Shown here in pieces: positions 34,035 through 42,581 of a DNA stretch of 64,000 nt (its first letter is position 1; each line of letters opens with the position of its first letter). Both the position numbers and the translations under genes were made by a program. This DNA comes from Pseudorhodoferax sp032153935. GTDB taxonomy: Bacteria; Pseudomonadota; Gammaproteobacteria; Burkholderiales; Burkholderiaceae_C. The notes under the pieces are model-generated. The model ran no database searches and had not been told where the DNA came from. It worked only from the letters and a program-made list of their open reading frames with translations. The stretch covers positions 620,001 to 684,000 of the forward strand of contig NZ_CAXUQL020000001.1 of the NCBI RefSeq assembly GCF_964253035.1, in the 5' to 3' direction.

Positions 34035-35009
34035 ATGCCCAAGATCCCCCGCCGCGCGCTCTGCGCCGCCGCCCTGCTCGCGCTGGCTGCCGTGCCGCTG
34101 CACGCCCAGACCTGGCCCGAGCGCCCGATCAAGCTCATCACCCCGTCCACGCCCGGCGGTCCGCCCGACGCCTACGCGCGTGCGCTGGCCGACCTGCTGG
34201 TCAAGGAACTGGGCCAGCCCGTGGTGGTGGAGAACTCGCCGGCCGTGGGCGGCATGGTGGCGGCCCAGGTGATGACGCGCACGCCCGCCGACGGCTACAC
34301 GCTCTTGGTCAGCACGGCCGGCATGATGACCATCACGCCCAATGCCAACCCGCGTGCGCGCTACGTGCCGGCCGACTTCACGCCGATCTGCCAGGGCGTG
34401 GAGGCCGGCCTGGTGCTGGCCAGCCACCCGAGCCTCGGCACGCACAACTTCGCCGAACTCGCGCAGTGGATCAAGGCGCAGAAGACCCCGCCCACCTACT
34501 CGTCCTTCGCGCCGGGCTCGCCCGCACACTTCCTGGGCTACCAGCTGGCCGAGGCGCTCAAGGTGGAGATGACGCACGTGCCCTACCGCAGCAGCCCGAA
34601 CCAGATCACCGACATGGTGGGCGGCACCGCGCCGCTGGGCTTCGTGCAGACCGCCACGGCCGGCCCGCAGATCAAGGCCGGCAAGCTCGTGGCCTATGCG
34701 ACCACGGCAGCCCAGCGCTCGGCCGAGCTGCCCGACGTGCCCACAGTGGCCGAGATCGGCCTGCCGCAGCTACAGACCACGGTGTGGTTCGGCCTGTCGG
34801 CCCCCAAGGGTCTGCCCGCGCCCATCGTGCAGCGGCTGACGGCCGCGCACCAGAAGGTGCTGGCTTCGCCGGACTTCCGCCAGCGCATGGCCACGGCGGG
34901 CCTGGCACCGGCCGCCCCGCTGTGCGGCGAGGCCTTCCTGCAGCAGATGAACGCGGAATCGGCGCGCTGGGCGCGCATCGTCAAGGCAACCGGCTTCGTC
35001 GCCGATTGA
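34035..35009 (+). CDS. Bug-type (TctC) tripartite transporter substrate-binding protein
   Basis: 324 residues. The signal peptide ends near LHAQTWP; the mature protein has the Bug start TWPERPIKLITPSTPGGPPDAYARALADLLVKELGQPVVVENSPAVGGM and downstream blocks (VPYRSSPNQITDMVGG, LPDVPTVAEIGLPQLQTTVWFGLSAPKGLPAPIV). Periplasmic capture of a carboxylate-type ligand; no tctA/tctB membrane genes are in the window, as is usual for orphan Bug proteins. Cotranscription with the sulfatase suggests uptake of its substrate. Confidence 0.92.
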   Translation: MPKIPRRALCAAALLALAAVPLHAQTWPERPIKLITPSTPGGPPDAYARALADLLVKELGQPVVVENSPAVGGMVAAQVMTRTPADGYTLLVSTAGMMTITPNANPRARYVPADFTPICQGVEAGLVLASHPSLGTHNFAELAQWIKAQKTPPTYSSFAPGSPAHFLGYQLAEALKVEMTHVPYRSSPNQITDMVGGTAPLGFVQTATAGPQIKAGKLVAYATTAAQRSAELPDVPTVAEIGLPQLQTTVWFGLSAPKGLPAPIVQRLTAAHQKVLASPDFRQRMATAGLAPAAPLCGEAFLQQMNAESARWARIVKATGFVAD

Positions 35010-35023
35010 GCGGCGCCGGATCC

Positions 35024-35368
35024 CTAGGAACCGCAGGGCATGCCCAACTGGCGCAGATGGTCGCGCCAGCTGGCAAACCGGCCGAACTCGCCATCGGGCG
35101 TACAGGCCAGCACCCGGTGCGCCACCTCCTCGAAGCTGCAGTCGGCCAGGTGCAGCGTCAGCCGGGCGCGCGGTGCCGCACTGGCGCAGGCGGCACCCGA
35201 ACGCGGCAGGGGTTCGCAGCGCAGGATGTCCACGCCGTCGCAGGCCAGCAGGGCGCGGCGCACGGCATGCGCATCGACCAGCGGGACGGTGACATCGAGC
35301 ACCTGGAACACCGTTCGGCGCGGTGCGGTGGCAGCTTGGGCGAACTCCTTGTACGCGGCATAAGCCAT
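35024..35368 (-). CDS. Small protein of unknown function
   Basis: 114 residues, not recognised. Codon use has the strong G/C third-position bias of neighbouring genes, supporting a real gene. Visible features are an N-terminal YAAYKEFAQAA segment, a possible beta-alpha unit TVFQVLDVTVPLVDAHAVRRALLAC, six Cys spread along the protein, and a C-terminal GEFGRFASWRDHLRQLGM. No signal peptide or membrane segment. Converges with the Bug gene (14 bases) and follows kdpE in the same direction after 119 bases. Confidence 0.6.
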   Translation of the reverse strand: MAYAAYKEFAQAATAPRRTVFQVLDVTVPLVDAHAVRRALLACDGVDILRCEPLPRSGAACASAAPRARLTLHLADCSFEEVAHRVLACTPDGEFGRFASWRDHLRQLGMPCGS

Positions 35369-35487
35369 GGGTCTTCAGCGGAAGTCGAGAGGCATCCAGT
35401 GTCGGCACATGCCCGTCAAGCCGTTGTCAACTCTTGCGGGCGCCGCGCAAAGAATGCGTCAAGCCGCGCCCACCACCGCCACCGGCT

Positions 35488-36207
35488 TCAGCCGGTGGCG
35501 CGGTCCGACACGAACTTCAGGCCGACGCCGGGCTCCGTGACGATGTAGCGCGGTGCGGCCGCCACATCGCCCAGCTTCTGGCGCAGCTTGGCCACCAGCA
35601 CGCGCAGGTAGTGCGCGTCCTCGGTGTGCGTGGGGCCCCACATCTCGCGCAGCAGCTGCGGCTGCGTGATGAGCCGGTCGGGGTGGCTGGCCAGGATGGA
35701 CAGCAGCGCGAACTCCTTGCGCGTGAGCGCCACCGGCTCGCCCTGCAGGTGGACCTCGCGGCGCGCGATGTCGATGCGCAGGTTGCCGTCGTCGTAGGTG
35801 GGTGCCACCGGGTCGGCCGGCACCGCATTGCGCAGCAGCGCGCGCAGCCGTGCCATGAGCTCGCCGATGCCGAAAGGCTTGGTCACGTAGTCGTTGGCGC
35901 CGGCGTCCAGCAGCGCCACCTTCTCTTCCTCGCCCGAGCGCACGGTCAGCACGATGACCGGCACACGCGACCACTGGCGCAGCTCCTGCAGCACCTCGCG
36001 GCCGTCCCGGTCGGGCAGGCCCAGGTCCAGCACCACGATGTCGGCCCCCTTGCTGGCCAGCAGGCTCAGGCCCTGCTGGCCGGTCTCGGCCAGCAGCGTG
36101 GCATAGCCCTGCGAGCGCAGGCTGATGTCGACGAACTTGCGGATCTGCGGCTCGTCGTCGATCACCAGCACGCGCGGCGGCGGTGTCGCTTCGGCGGATG
36201 GGGTCAT
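35488..36207 (-). CDS. kdpE: Response regulator KdpE
   Basis: 239 residues: receiver domain (acidic DDE near 17-19, phospho-Asp in VVLDLGLPDRDG, Lys in YVTKPFG) and OmpR-type winged helix (LTRKEFALLSILASHPDRLITQPQLLREMWGPTHTEDAHYLRVLVAKLRQKLG), closely fitting KdpE. It activates kdpFABC under K+ limitation. The ATG is four bases from the kdpD stop. Its likely site, the phased repeats at 45153-45230, is at the front of the locus. Confidence 0.95.
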   Translation of the reverse strand: MTPSAEATPPPRVLVIDDEPQIRKFVDISLRSQGYATLLAETGQQGLSLLASKGADIVVLDLGLPDRDGREVLQELRQWSRVPVIVLTVRSGEEEKVALLDAGANDYVTKPFGIGELMARLRALLRNAVPADPVAPTYDDGNLRIDIARREVHLQGEPVALTRKEFALLSILASHPDRLITQPQLLREMWGPTHTEDAHYLRVLVAKLRQKLGDVAAAPRYIVTEPGVGLKFVSDRATG

Positions 36208-36211
36208 GTGT

Positions 36212-38911
36212 TCACTCCAGGGGCAGCGCCAGGCGGATCGTGGTGCCCACGCCCCCCGGCCCGGGCAGCGCCTCGACCCGCCCCATGTGGGCGCCGACGA
36301 TGCCCTGCACGATGGTCAGGCCCAACCCGGTGCCGTGCTTGCCGCGGTCGCCACGCTCCACGCTGTAGAACATGTCGAAGATGCGGCGCCGCTCGTCCTC
36401 GGGGATGCCGGGGCCCTGGTCGATGGTATCGATGCCCAGCATGCCGTCGTCCAGGCGCCTGGCCAGCACGCGGATGGCCTGGCCAGGCGGCGAGAACTTG
36501 GCGGCGTTCTCCATCACGTTGAACAGCGCCTGCTCGATCAGCGCCGGGTGCACGTGCAGCGGCCCGAGGTCGGGCGCGATCTCGGTCTCCACGCGCGTGT
36601 CGGGCAGGTAGCGCTGCAGCCGGCGCGCGGCCGAGCCGATCAGCTCGTCCACGCCGATCCAGTCGCGCGCCAGGGTCAGGCCCTGCTGGCCCAGCCGCGT
36701 CATGTCCAGCAGGTTCTGGATGTAGCGGTCCAGCCGCTGGCCTTCCACGCGGATGGTGTCCAGCAGGCTGGCGCGGTCCGCCTCGTCCATGTCCTTGCCG
36801 AACTGGGCCAGGCTGTCGGCCGAGCCGATCATCGAGGCCAGCGGCGAGCGCAGGTCGTGCGAGACCGAGGACAGCAGCGCCGAACGCAGCCGTTCGGTCT
36901 CGCCGGAGACGCGCGCGGCCTCCAGCTCGGCCACCAGGCGCGTGCGTGAGGCGGCCTGGGCGATGTCCTCGGTCATGCTCTCGGCCAGGCGCCGCTGCTC
37001 GAACGACAGCCGGCCCATGGCATCGGGAAAGCGCAGCGCGACCACGCCCAGCGTCTGCTCGTCGGCCTGGATCGGCAGGAACCACCAGTGGGACTCGGAC
37101 AGCGTGTCGGTGTAGCGGCCGCTGGGCTGGCCCTGGCGCAGGGTCCATGCCGCGGCGCTGTCGTCCTTTTCGGTGAGCGCGCGACGCGCGGCTTCGGGCC
37201 CGGAGGCATCACCGATGCGCATCCAGACCTCTGCGTTCAGGGTGGACTGCAGTACCGAGGCGCTGGCCGCAATCACCTGGCCCAGGTCGGCCGACTTGGA
37301 CAGCTGGCGTGCCAGGTTCTGCATGGCCGTGGCATGGGTGTTGGCCGCACGCAGCGCGGTCACCTGCATGCGCAGCCGCGAGGCCAGCCGCCCGGCGATC
37401 AGCGCGGCCGCCAGGAACAGCAGCACCGTGGCCACGCCGCGCGGCGCGCTGATGATGAAGGTCAGGCGCGGCTCGATGAAAAAGAAGTCGAAGGCACCGA
37501 AGCACAGCACGGCGGTGATGAAGGCGGCCACCATGCGCGTGCGCGAAGCCACCAGCAACACCGCCACCAGGAACACCGGCGAGAGCTCCTGCAGGCCGAG
37601 GAAGCGTTCGGCCAGCGCCGCCACGGCGACGGACACCAGCGTGGCGGTAAGGATGAGAGCGGGCTCGCGCGGGGCGAGCCGCTCGCCGGCCAGGTCCTGG
37701 AAGCGGCGCATGCGCTGGCGCGCGCGCGGCGTGCTGACGATGGTCAGCTCGTAGCGCGCGCCGCGCTGCAGCAGCTGCTGCGTGAGCGTGCGGTTGAAGA
37801 TGCGCGCCACCGGCCGCTCGCGCGTGCGGCCGATCACGATGGCCCGCGCGCCGCGGGCCGCGGCGGCGTCCAGCAGGGCCTGCACCACGTCGGTGTTGTG
37901 CAAGACCTCGGTCTCGCCGCCCAGGTTGCGCGCCAGCGCGAACGCCTTGTCCAGTTCCATCTGGCGCTGCTGCTCGGCGCGCGCGGTGGCATTGCGCGGC
38001 GTGGCTTCGCCGGCCAGGTCGGTGCCGTGGACGGTGGCGTCGGCCGAGTCGCCGGTGTCCACCGTCACCACGGTCCAGGGCGCGCCGCGGCGCTCGGCGA
38101 TGCGCGAGCCAGCGCGCACCAGGTACTCGGACTGGCCCTGGCCGTCGATGGCGATCAGCACGTGGCGCTGCAGGGCGATGCTGCCGAGGCCGCGCGCGGT
38201 GCGCTTCTCGCGCAGGTCCGCATCCACATGCTCAGACACGGTCTGCATCGCCAGCTCGCGCAGCGCCGTGAGGTTGGAGGGCGAGAAGAAGGCCTGCAGC
38301 GCCTGGGCCGCCTGCTCGGGCAGGTAGACCTTGCCCTGGTTCAGGCGCTCGATGAGCTCGCGGGCCGGCAGGTCGACCAAGCGGATGTCGCGCAGGCGCT
38401 CGAACACCGCATCGGGCACGGTCTCACTGACGCGGATGCCGGTGATCTGGTGCACCACGTCGTTCAGGCTCTCCAGGTGCTGGATGTTGACCGTGGTGTA
38501 GACGTCGATGCCGGCGTCCAGCAGTTCCTCCACGTCCTGCCAGCGGCGTTCGTGGCGGCTTCCGGGCGCGTTGCGGTGGGCCAGTTCGTCCACCAGCGCG
38601 ATGGCGGGCTTGCGCGCCAGCAGGCCGTCCAGGTCCATCTCCTCGAGCTGGCGGCCCTGGTACTGCACGCGCTTGCGCGCCAGGTTGGGCAGGCCTTCGA
38701 CCATCGCCAGCGTCTCGGCGCGGCCATGGGTCTCGACGATGCCGATCACCACGTCGATGCCCTGGCGGTGCAGTTCGCGCGCGCGCGACAGCATGGCGTA
38801 GGTCTTGCCCACGCCGGGCGCCGCGCCCAGGAACACCGTGAGCCGGCCAGCCGCCTGGCGGCGCAGTTCGCCCATCAGGGCATTGGCCTGTTCGGTGTTG
38901 TCGGATGCCAT
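36212..38911 (-). CDS. kdpD: Osmosensitive K+ channel sensor histidine kinase KdpD
   Basis: 899 residues, full KdpD architecture: N-terminal KdpD domain with Walker A GAAPGVGKT (about 28-36) and Walker B-like segments, a universal-stress-protein domain (about 245-370), four membrane segments (about 400-500), a GAF-like domain, then the kinase core with His685 (SSVSHDLRSPLASMIG) and ATPase boxes (NVMENAAKFSP, DQGPGIPEDE, GTGLGLTIV). It senses low K+ and phosphorylates KdpE. In E. coli unphosphorylated EIIA-Ntr binds KdpD; an EIIA-Ntr-like gene lies two genes upstream here. Confidence 0.96.
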   Translation of the reverse strand: MASDNTEQANALMGELRRQAAGRLTVFLGAAPGVGKTYAMLSRARELHRQGIDVVIGIVETHGRAETLAMVEGLPNLARKRVQYQGRQLEEMDLDGLLARKPAIALVDELAHRNAPGSRHERRWQDVEELLDAGIDVYTTVNIQHLESLNDVVHQITGIRVSETVPDAVFERLRDIRLVDLPARELIERLNQGKVYLPEQAAQALQAFFSPSNLTALRELAMQTVSEHVDADLREKRTARGLGSIALQRHVLIAIDGQGQSEYLVRAGSRIAERRGAPWTVVTVDTGDSADATVHGTDLAGEATPRNATARAEQQRQMELDKAFALARNLGGETEVLHNTDVVQALLDAAAARGARAIVIGRTRERPVARIFNRTLTQQLLQRGARYELTIVSTPRARQRMRRFQDLAGERLAPREPALILTATLVSVAVAALAERFLGLQELSPVFLVAVLLVASRTRMVAAFITAVLCFGAFDFFFIEPRLTFIISAPRGVATVLLFLAAALIAGRLASRLRMQVTALRAANTHATAMQNLARQLSKSADLGQVIAASASVLQSTLNAEVWMRIGDASGPEAARRALTEKDDSAAAWTLRQGQPSGRYTDTLSESHWWFLPIQADEQTLGVVALRFPDAMGRLSFEQRRLAESMTEDIAQAASRTRLVAELEAARVSGETERLRSALLSSVSHDLRSPLASMIGSADSLAQFGKDMDEADRASLLDTIRVEGQRLDRYIQNLLDMTRLGQQGLTLARDWIGVDELIGSAARRLQRYLPDTRVETEIAPDLGPLHVHPALIEQALFNVMENAAKFSPPGQAIRVLARRLDDGMLGIDTIDQGPGIPEDERRRIFDMFYSVERGDRGKHGTGLGLTIVQGIVGAHMGRVEALPGPGGVGTTIRLALPLE

Positions 38912-38941
38912 GGCTGCGTGCTCGGAGGAAGAAGGAAAGGG

Positions 38942-39238
38942 CTAGAGCCGGCGCGCACAGGCCGCGACGTCGCCGGCCGAAGGCGCCGGCGTGCATAGTA
39001 CGGCGACCTCACCGCCCTGGTGCCGCAGCGCCAGTGCGCCCTCCAGCGCACGCGGGCCGGCCACCGCCACGCAGGGGTGCTCGCCCACACTGGCCAGCAG
39101 CACGCGCAGGGCGGCCCAGCCGATGGCGTTGTCGGGGAAGTCCTGGTCCGCACCCGGACGTTCGGCGCCGCGGCAGACCGCCACGCGCACCCGGCCGGGG
39201 CTGCGCAGGATGCCGATGGCCACGGTTTCGGCGGCCAC
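38942..39238 (-). CDS. Small unknown protein within the kdp operon
   Basis: 98 residues from a GTG at 39238, 14 bases after the EIIA-Ntr-like stop and ending 30 bases before kdpD. Codon use is strongly G/C-ending, as in real genes here. Motifs: VAIGILRSPGRVRVAVCRGAERPG, GWAALRVLLASVGEHPCVAVAGPRALEGALALRHQGGEVAVLC, suggesting a small alpha/beta fold. I recognise no family. Position between two kdp control genes suggests a role in that regulation. The start is uncertain because no good ribosome-binding site is visible. Confidence 0.55.
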   Translation of the reverse strand: MAAETVAIGILRSPGRVRVAVCRGAERPGADQDFPDNAIGWAALRVLLASVGEHPCVAVAGPRALEGALALRHQGGEVAVLCTPAPSAGDVAACARRL

Positions 39239-39252
39239 CGCCGCGCGGCGTC

Positions 39253-39708
39253 TCAGCGGGTCCAATGGGCGAAGGTCTCGCGGATCTGCGCGGCGTCCGG
39301 GCGCCGGTGCAGGGCCGCGCGGAAGCCTTCCTCCGAGAACAGCGCGGCCACCTGGGCCAGCATGTCCAGGTGCTCCTGCGTGGCCGGCGCCGGCACCATC
39401 AGGCAGACCACGTCGCTGACGGCCTGGCCGTCGGGCGTGTCGAAGGGCATGGGCGGCGACATGCGCACGTAGACCACGCGGACCCGTTCCAGCTCCTTGA
39501 CGCGCGCATGCGGCAGCGCCACGCCATGGCCCAGCGCCGTGGTGCCGGCCGCCTCGCGGCGCTGCAAGGCCGTCGTCACCGAATCGGGCGGGATGCCGTG
39601 CGCCCGCTCCATGTGCGCGCCGATCGCCTCGAACAGCTGGCGCTTGTCGCGCGCCTGCACGTCGAGCAGGATGTCGCATTCGTCGAAGTGGTCGAGCAGC
39701 CGCGCCAT
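39253..39708 (-). CDS. PTS EIIA-Ntr-like (PtsN-like) domain protein
   Basis: 151 residues, one EIIA domain of the mannitol/Ntr type: LLDVQARDKRQLFEAIGAHMERAHGIPPDSVTTALQRREAAGTTALGHGVALPHARVKELERVRVVYVRM, with the phosphorylatable His in ALPHARV, then VSDVVCLMVPAPATQEHLDMLAQVAALFSEEGFR. It sits between kdpC and kdpD on the same strand. In E. coli the dephospho form of EIIA-Ntr stimulates KdpD; this appears to be a dedicated paralogue. Whether a general ptsN exists elsewhere in the genome cannot be seen. Confidence 0.85.
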   Translation of the reverse strand: MARLLDHFDECDILLDVQARDKRQLFEAIGAHMERAHGIPPDSVTTALQRREAAGTTALGHGVALPHARVKELERVRVVYVRMSPPMPFDTPDGQAVSDVVCLMVPAPATQEHLDMLAQVAALFSEEGFRAALHRRPDAAQIRETFAHWTR

Positions 39709-39825
39709 CTCAGTGGCCCTCCGCGCCGCGCGCCACCGGCTTCCCACGGTATCGGCACGCCAGGCGCATTTCCGAAGGCCGCGGAGCAGGCCATGCCAGC
39801 AGACGCCGCGGAGCTGGCTCTGCCA

Positions 39826-39895
39826 GGCCGCTGGCGGCGCCCCCTTGAGGGGGGATGGGACTTCTACACGAAGTGAGAAGTCCAAACGGGGGTGG
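39826..39895 (+). repeat. Comamonadaceae-type C-rich hairpin repeat, copy 2
   Basis: GGCCGC, a core hairpin CCCCCTTGAGGGGGG, a second hairpin with arms GACTTCT and AGAAGTC around ACACGAAGTG, then GGGGGTGG. Same plan as the copy at 4380-4448 but a different second stem. It lies in the 189-base gap between kdpC and the EIIA-Ntr-like gene and ends just before the kdpC stop, so it may attenuate transcription from kdpABC into the regulatory genes. Confidence 0.6.
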
Positions 39896-39897
39896 TC

Positions 39898-40539
39898 TCA
39901 TTTCGCTGCGTCCAGCGCGAGGTTGAGTTCCAGCACGTTCACGCGCGGCGCGCCCAGCACGCCGAACTGCTTGCCCTCGGTGTGCCGGGCCACCAGTTGC
40001 CGGACGGCATCGGGCGACAGCCCGCGCGCACGTGCCACGCGCGCGACCTGGATGTCCGCGGCCTCGGGACTGATGTGCGGGTCCACCCCGCCACCGGACT
40101 GCGTGACCAGGTCGCCGGGCACGGCCTCGCGCGCCACGCCCTCGCGCTGGGCCACGGCGGCGCGCGCCTCCTCGATGCGCTTGCGCATGTCGGGGTTCGT
40201 GCGGGCCTGGTTGCTGCCCGACAGGGCCATGACGTTGTAGCTGGCCGCGGACGGGCGCGGCTGGAAGTAGCCGTCGCCCGCGAAGGGCTGCGCCACCAGC
40301 GTGGAGCCGATGACCTGGCCGTTGCGCTCGATCAGGCTGCCGTTGGCACCGACGGGCGCCACCGCCTGGCCGACGCCGACACCGGCCAGCGAATACAGGA
40401 AGCCGAAGCCCGCCAGCGTGACGATGGCCAGGCCGATCGCGCCGCGCAGGGCGCCCTGTTCGTGCAGGGGCGCAGCGGTGGCCGCGGGAGGGGTGGCGGC
40501 ACCCGTCTTGTGCCGCATGGAGTTCATGGCAGTGCCCAT
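39898..40539 (-). CDS. kdpC: Potassium-transporting ATPase subunit C (KdpC)
   Basis: 213 residues. One N-terminal membrane segment (about 32-55, GAIGLAIVTLAGFGFLYSLAG) and a periplasmic domain with the family blocks GSTLVAQPFAGDGYFQPRPSAASYN, SGGGVDPHISPEAA, VARVARARGLS, and VNVLELNLAL. KdpC stabilises the KdpFABC complex. The N-terminus is about 20 residues longer than in E. coli; the ATG nearest to kdpB (9 bases away) was chosen but an ATG at residue 5 is possible. Confidence 0.94.
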   Translation of the reverse strand: MGTAMNSMRHKTGAATPPAATAAPLHEQGALRGAIGLAIVTLAGFGFLYSLAGVGVGQAVAPVGANGSLIERNGQVIGSTLVAQPFAGDGYFQPRPSAASYNVMALSGSNQARTNPDMRKRIEEARAAVAQREGVAREAVPGDLVTQSGGGVDPHISPEAADIQVARVARARGLSPDAVRQLVARHTEGKQFGVLGAPRVNVLELNLALDAAK

Positions 40540-40547
40540 GGTGGACC

Positions 40548-42569
40548 TCAGATGTTGAAGAACGTGGCCAGGATCAGGTCGATCAGCTTGATGCCCACGA
40601 AGGGCAGCAGCACGCCGCCCAGGCCGTAGACCAGCATGTTGTTGCGCAGCAGCTCGGTGGCGCTGGCTGGCTTGAAGCGCACGCCACGCAGCGCGAGCGG
40701 GATCAGCGCCGGGATGATGATGGCGTTGAAGATCAGCGCCGACAGCACCGCGCTGTTCGGGCTGTGCAGCTGCATCACGTTCAGCACGGCCATCTGCGGG
40801 ATGGCGGCCGCGAACAGGGCCGGCAGGATCGCGAAGTACTTGGACACGTCGTTGGCCAGCGAGAAGGTGGTCAGCGCGCCGCGCGTGATGAGCTGCTGCT
40901 TGCCGATCTCCACCACGGCCAGCAGCTTGGCGGGGTCGGAGTCCAGGTCGACCATGTTGCCGGCCTCCTTGGCGGCCTGCGTGCCCGAGTTCATGGCCAG
41001 GCCCACGTCGGCCTGGGCCAGGGCCGGTGCGTCGTTGGTGCCGTCACCCACCATCGCCACCAGGCGACCGCCGGCCTGCTCGGCGCGGATGCGCGCGAGC
41101 TTGTCCTCGGGCGTGGCTTCGGCGATGTAGTCGTCCACGCCGGCGTCGGCGGCGATGCTGGCGGCCGTGAGCTTGTTGTCGCCGGTGATCATCACGGTCT
41201 TCACGCCCATCTCGCGCAGCCGCGCGAAGCGCTCCTTGATGCCGCGCTTGATCACGTCGGACAGCTCGATCACGCCCAGCACATGGCGGCCGTCGCTGAC
41301 GACCAGCGGCGTGGCGCCCTTGCGCGCCACGTTGTCCACGCGGGCCTGCAGTTCGGCCGGCACGCGGCCGTCCTGCGTCTTCACATGCCGGGCGATGGCG
41401 TCCAGCGCGCCCTTGCGGATCTGGCGGCCACCGGCGAGGTCCACCCCGGACATGCGGGTCTGCGCCGTGAACGGCACGAAGTGCGCGCCTTCGGGATCGA
41501 CCAGCTTCTCGCCCTTCTCGCGCGCCAGCTTCACGATGGACTTGCCCTCGGGCGTGGGGTCGGCCAGCGAGCTCAGCAGCGCGGCCTCGCGCAGCTGGGC
41601 GGGGTCGACACCGGCCATCGGATGGAAGGCCGTGGCCTGGCGGTCGCCGTAGGTGATGGTGCCGGTCTTGTCCAGCAGCAGCACGTCCACGTCGCCGGCC
41701 ACCTCGACGGCCTTGCCGGACTTGGCCAGCACGTTGGCCTTGAGCGCGCGGTTCATGCCGGCGATGCCGATGGCCGGCAGCAGGCCGCCGATGGTGGTGG
41801 GGATCAGGCACACCAGCAGGGCCACCAGCAGCACCACGTTGATCTGCACGTCGACGAAGCCGGCGATGAAGGGCAGGCTGACGACCACGGCCCCGAAGGT
41901 GACGGTCATCACGACCAGCAGGATGCCGAGCGCGATCTCGTTGGGCGTCTTCTGGCGGTTGGAGCCCTCGACCAGCGCGATCATGCGGTCCAGGAAGCTG
42001 TGGCCGGGCTCGGCCGTGACGCGCACGACGATGCGGTCGGACAGCACCTTGGTGCCTCCGATCACGCCGGAGCGGTCGGTGCCGGCCTCGCGCAGCACGG
42101 GGGCGGATTCGCCCGTGACGGCCGCTTCGTTGATCGTGGCCAGGCCTTCGACGATCTCGCCGTCGGCCGGGATCAGCTGACCTTCCTCGACCACGACCAT
42201 GTCGCCCGGACGCAGCGCGGCGGCCGGCACGGTGCTCTCCTTGCCATCCTTCAGGCGGCGCGCGACCAGGTCCTTGCGCGCGCTGCGCAGCGAGGCGGCC
42301 TGGCCGCGGCCACGCGCCTCGGCCACAGCCTCGGCGAAGTTGGCGAACAGCACGGTGGCGAACAGGATCAGCGTCACGGCCCAGCCGAAGCCGGCCGTGG
42401 TCCAGCCCGCGAGCGTGGCGACCAGCGTCAGCACGGTGCCGAGCCAGACCACGGCCATCACGGGGTTCCTGACCACGTGCTGGGGCGCGAGCTTGACGAA
42501 GGAGTCGATGATGGCCGGCTTGAAATCGAAGCCGGCGGGGGTGTTGGCGGTACGCACGTTGTCGTTCAT
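40548..42569 (-). CDS. kdpB: Potassium-transporting P-type ATPase subunit B (KdpB)
   Basis: 673 residues, catalytic subunit. Phospho-accepting Asp300 in DKTGTITYGD; TGES in ESAPVL context (AAVTGESAPVLREAG); nucleotide-domain motifs FTAQTRMSGVDL and KGA, and hinge VAMVGDGTNDAPALAQADVGLAMNSGTQAAKEAGNMVDLDS. About seven membrane segments. It hydrolyses ATP to drive high-affinity K+ uptake through KdpA. Twelve bases separate it from kdpA and nine from kdpC, a tight operon. Confidence 0.97.
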   Translation of the reverse strand: MNDNVRTANTPAGFDFKPAIIDSFVKLAPQHVVRNPVMAVVWLGTVLTLVATLAGWTTAGFGWAVTLILFATVLFANFAEAVAEARGRGQAASLRSARKDLVARRLKDGKESTVPAAALRPGDMVVVEEGQLIPADGEIVEGLATINEAAVTGESAPVLREAGTDRSGVIGGTKVLSDRIVVRVTAEPGHSFLDRMIALVEGSNRQKTPNEIALGILLVVMTVTFGAVVVSLPFIAGFVDVQINVVLLVALLVCLIPTTIGGLLPAIGIAGMNRALKANVLAKSGKAVEVAGDVDVLLLDKTGTITYGDRQATAFHPMAGVDPAQLREAALLSSLADPTPEGKSIVKLAREKGEKLVDPEGAHFVPFTAQTRMSGVDLAGGRQIRKGALDAIARHVKTQDGRVPAELQARVDNVARKGATPLVVSDGRHVLGVIELSDVIKRGIKERFARLREMGVKTVMITGDNKLTAASIAADAGVDDYIAEATPEDKLARIRAEQAGGRLVAMVGDGTNDAPALAQADVGLAMNSGTQAAKEAGNMVDLDSDPAKLLAVVEIGKQQLITRGALTTFSLANDVSKYFAILPALFAAAIPQMAVLNVMQLHSPNSAVLSALIFNAIIIPALIPLALRGVRFKPASATELLRNNMLVYGLGGVLLPFVGIKLIDLILATFFNI

Positions 42570-42581
42570 GGCTTGGTCCTC

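Noticed and set aside
37088..38998. Long antisense open frame of about 640 codons opposite kdpD
   Set aside because: It mirrors kdpD and consists of His/Gln/Arg/Gly-rich low-complexity translation without any domain.
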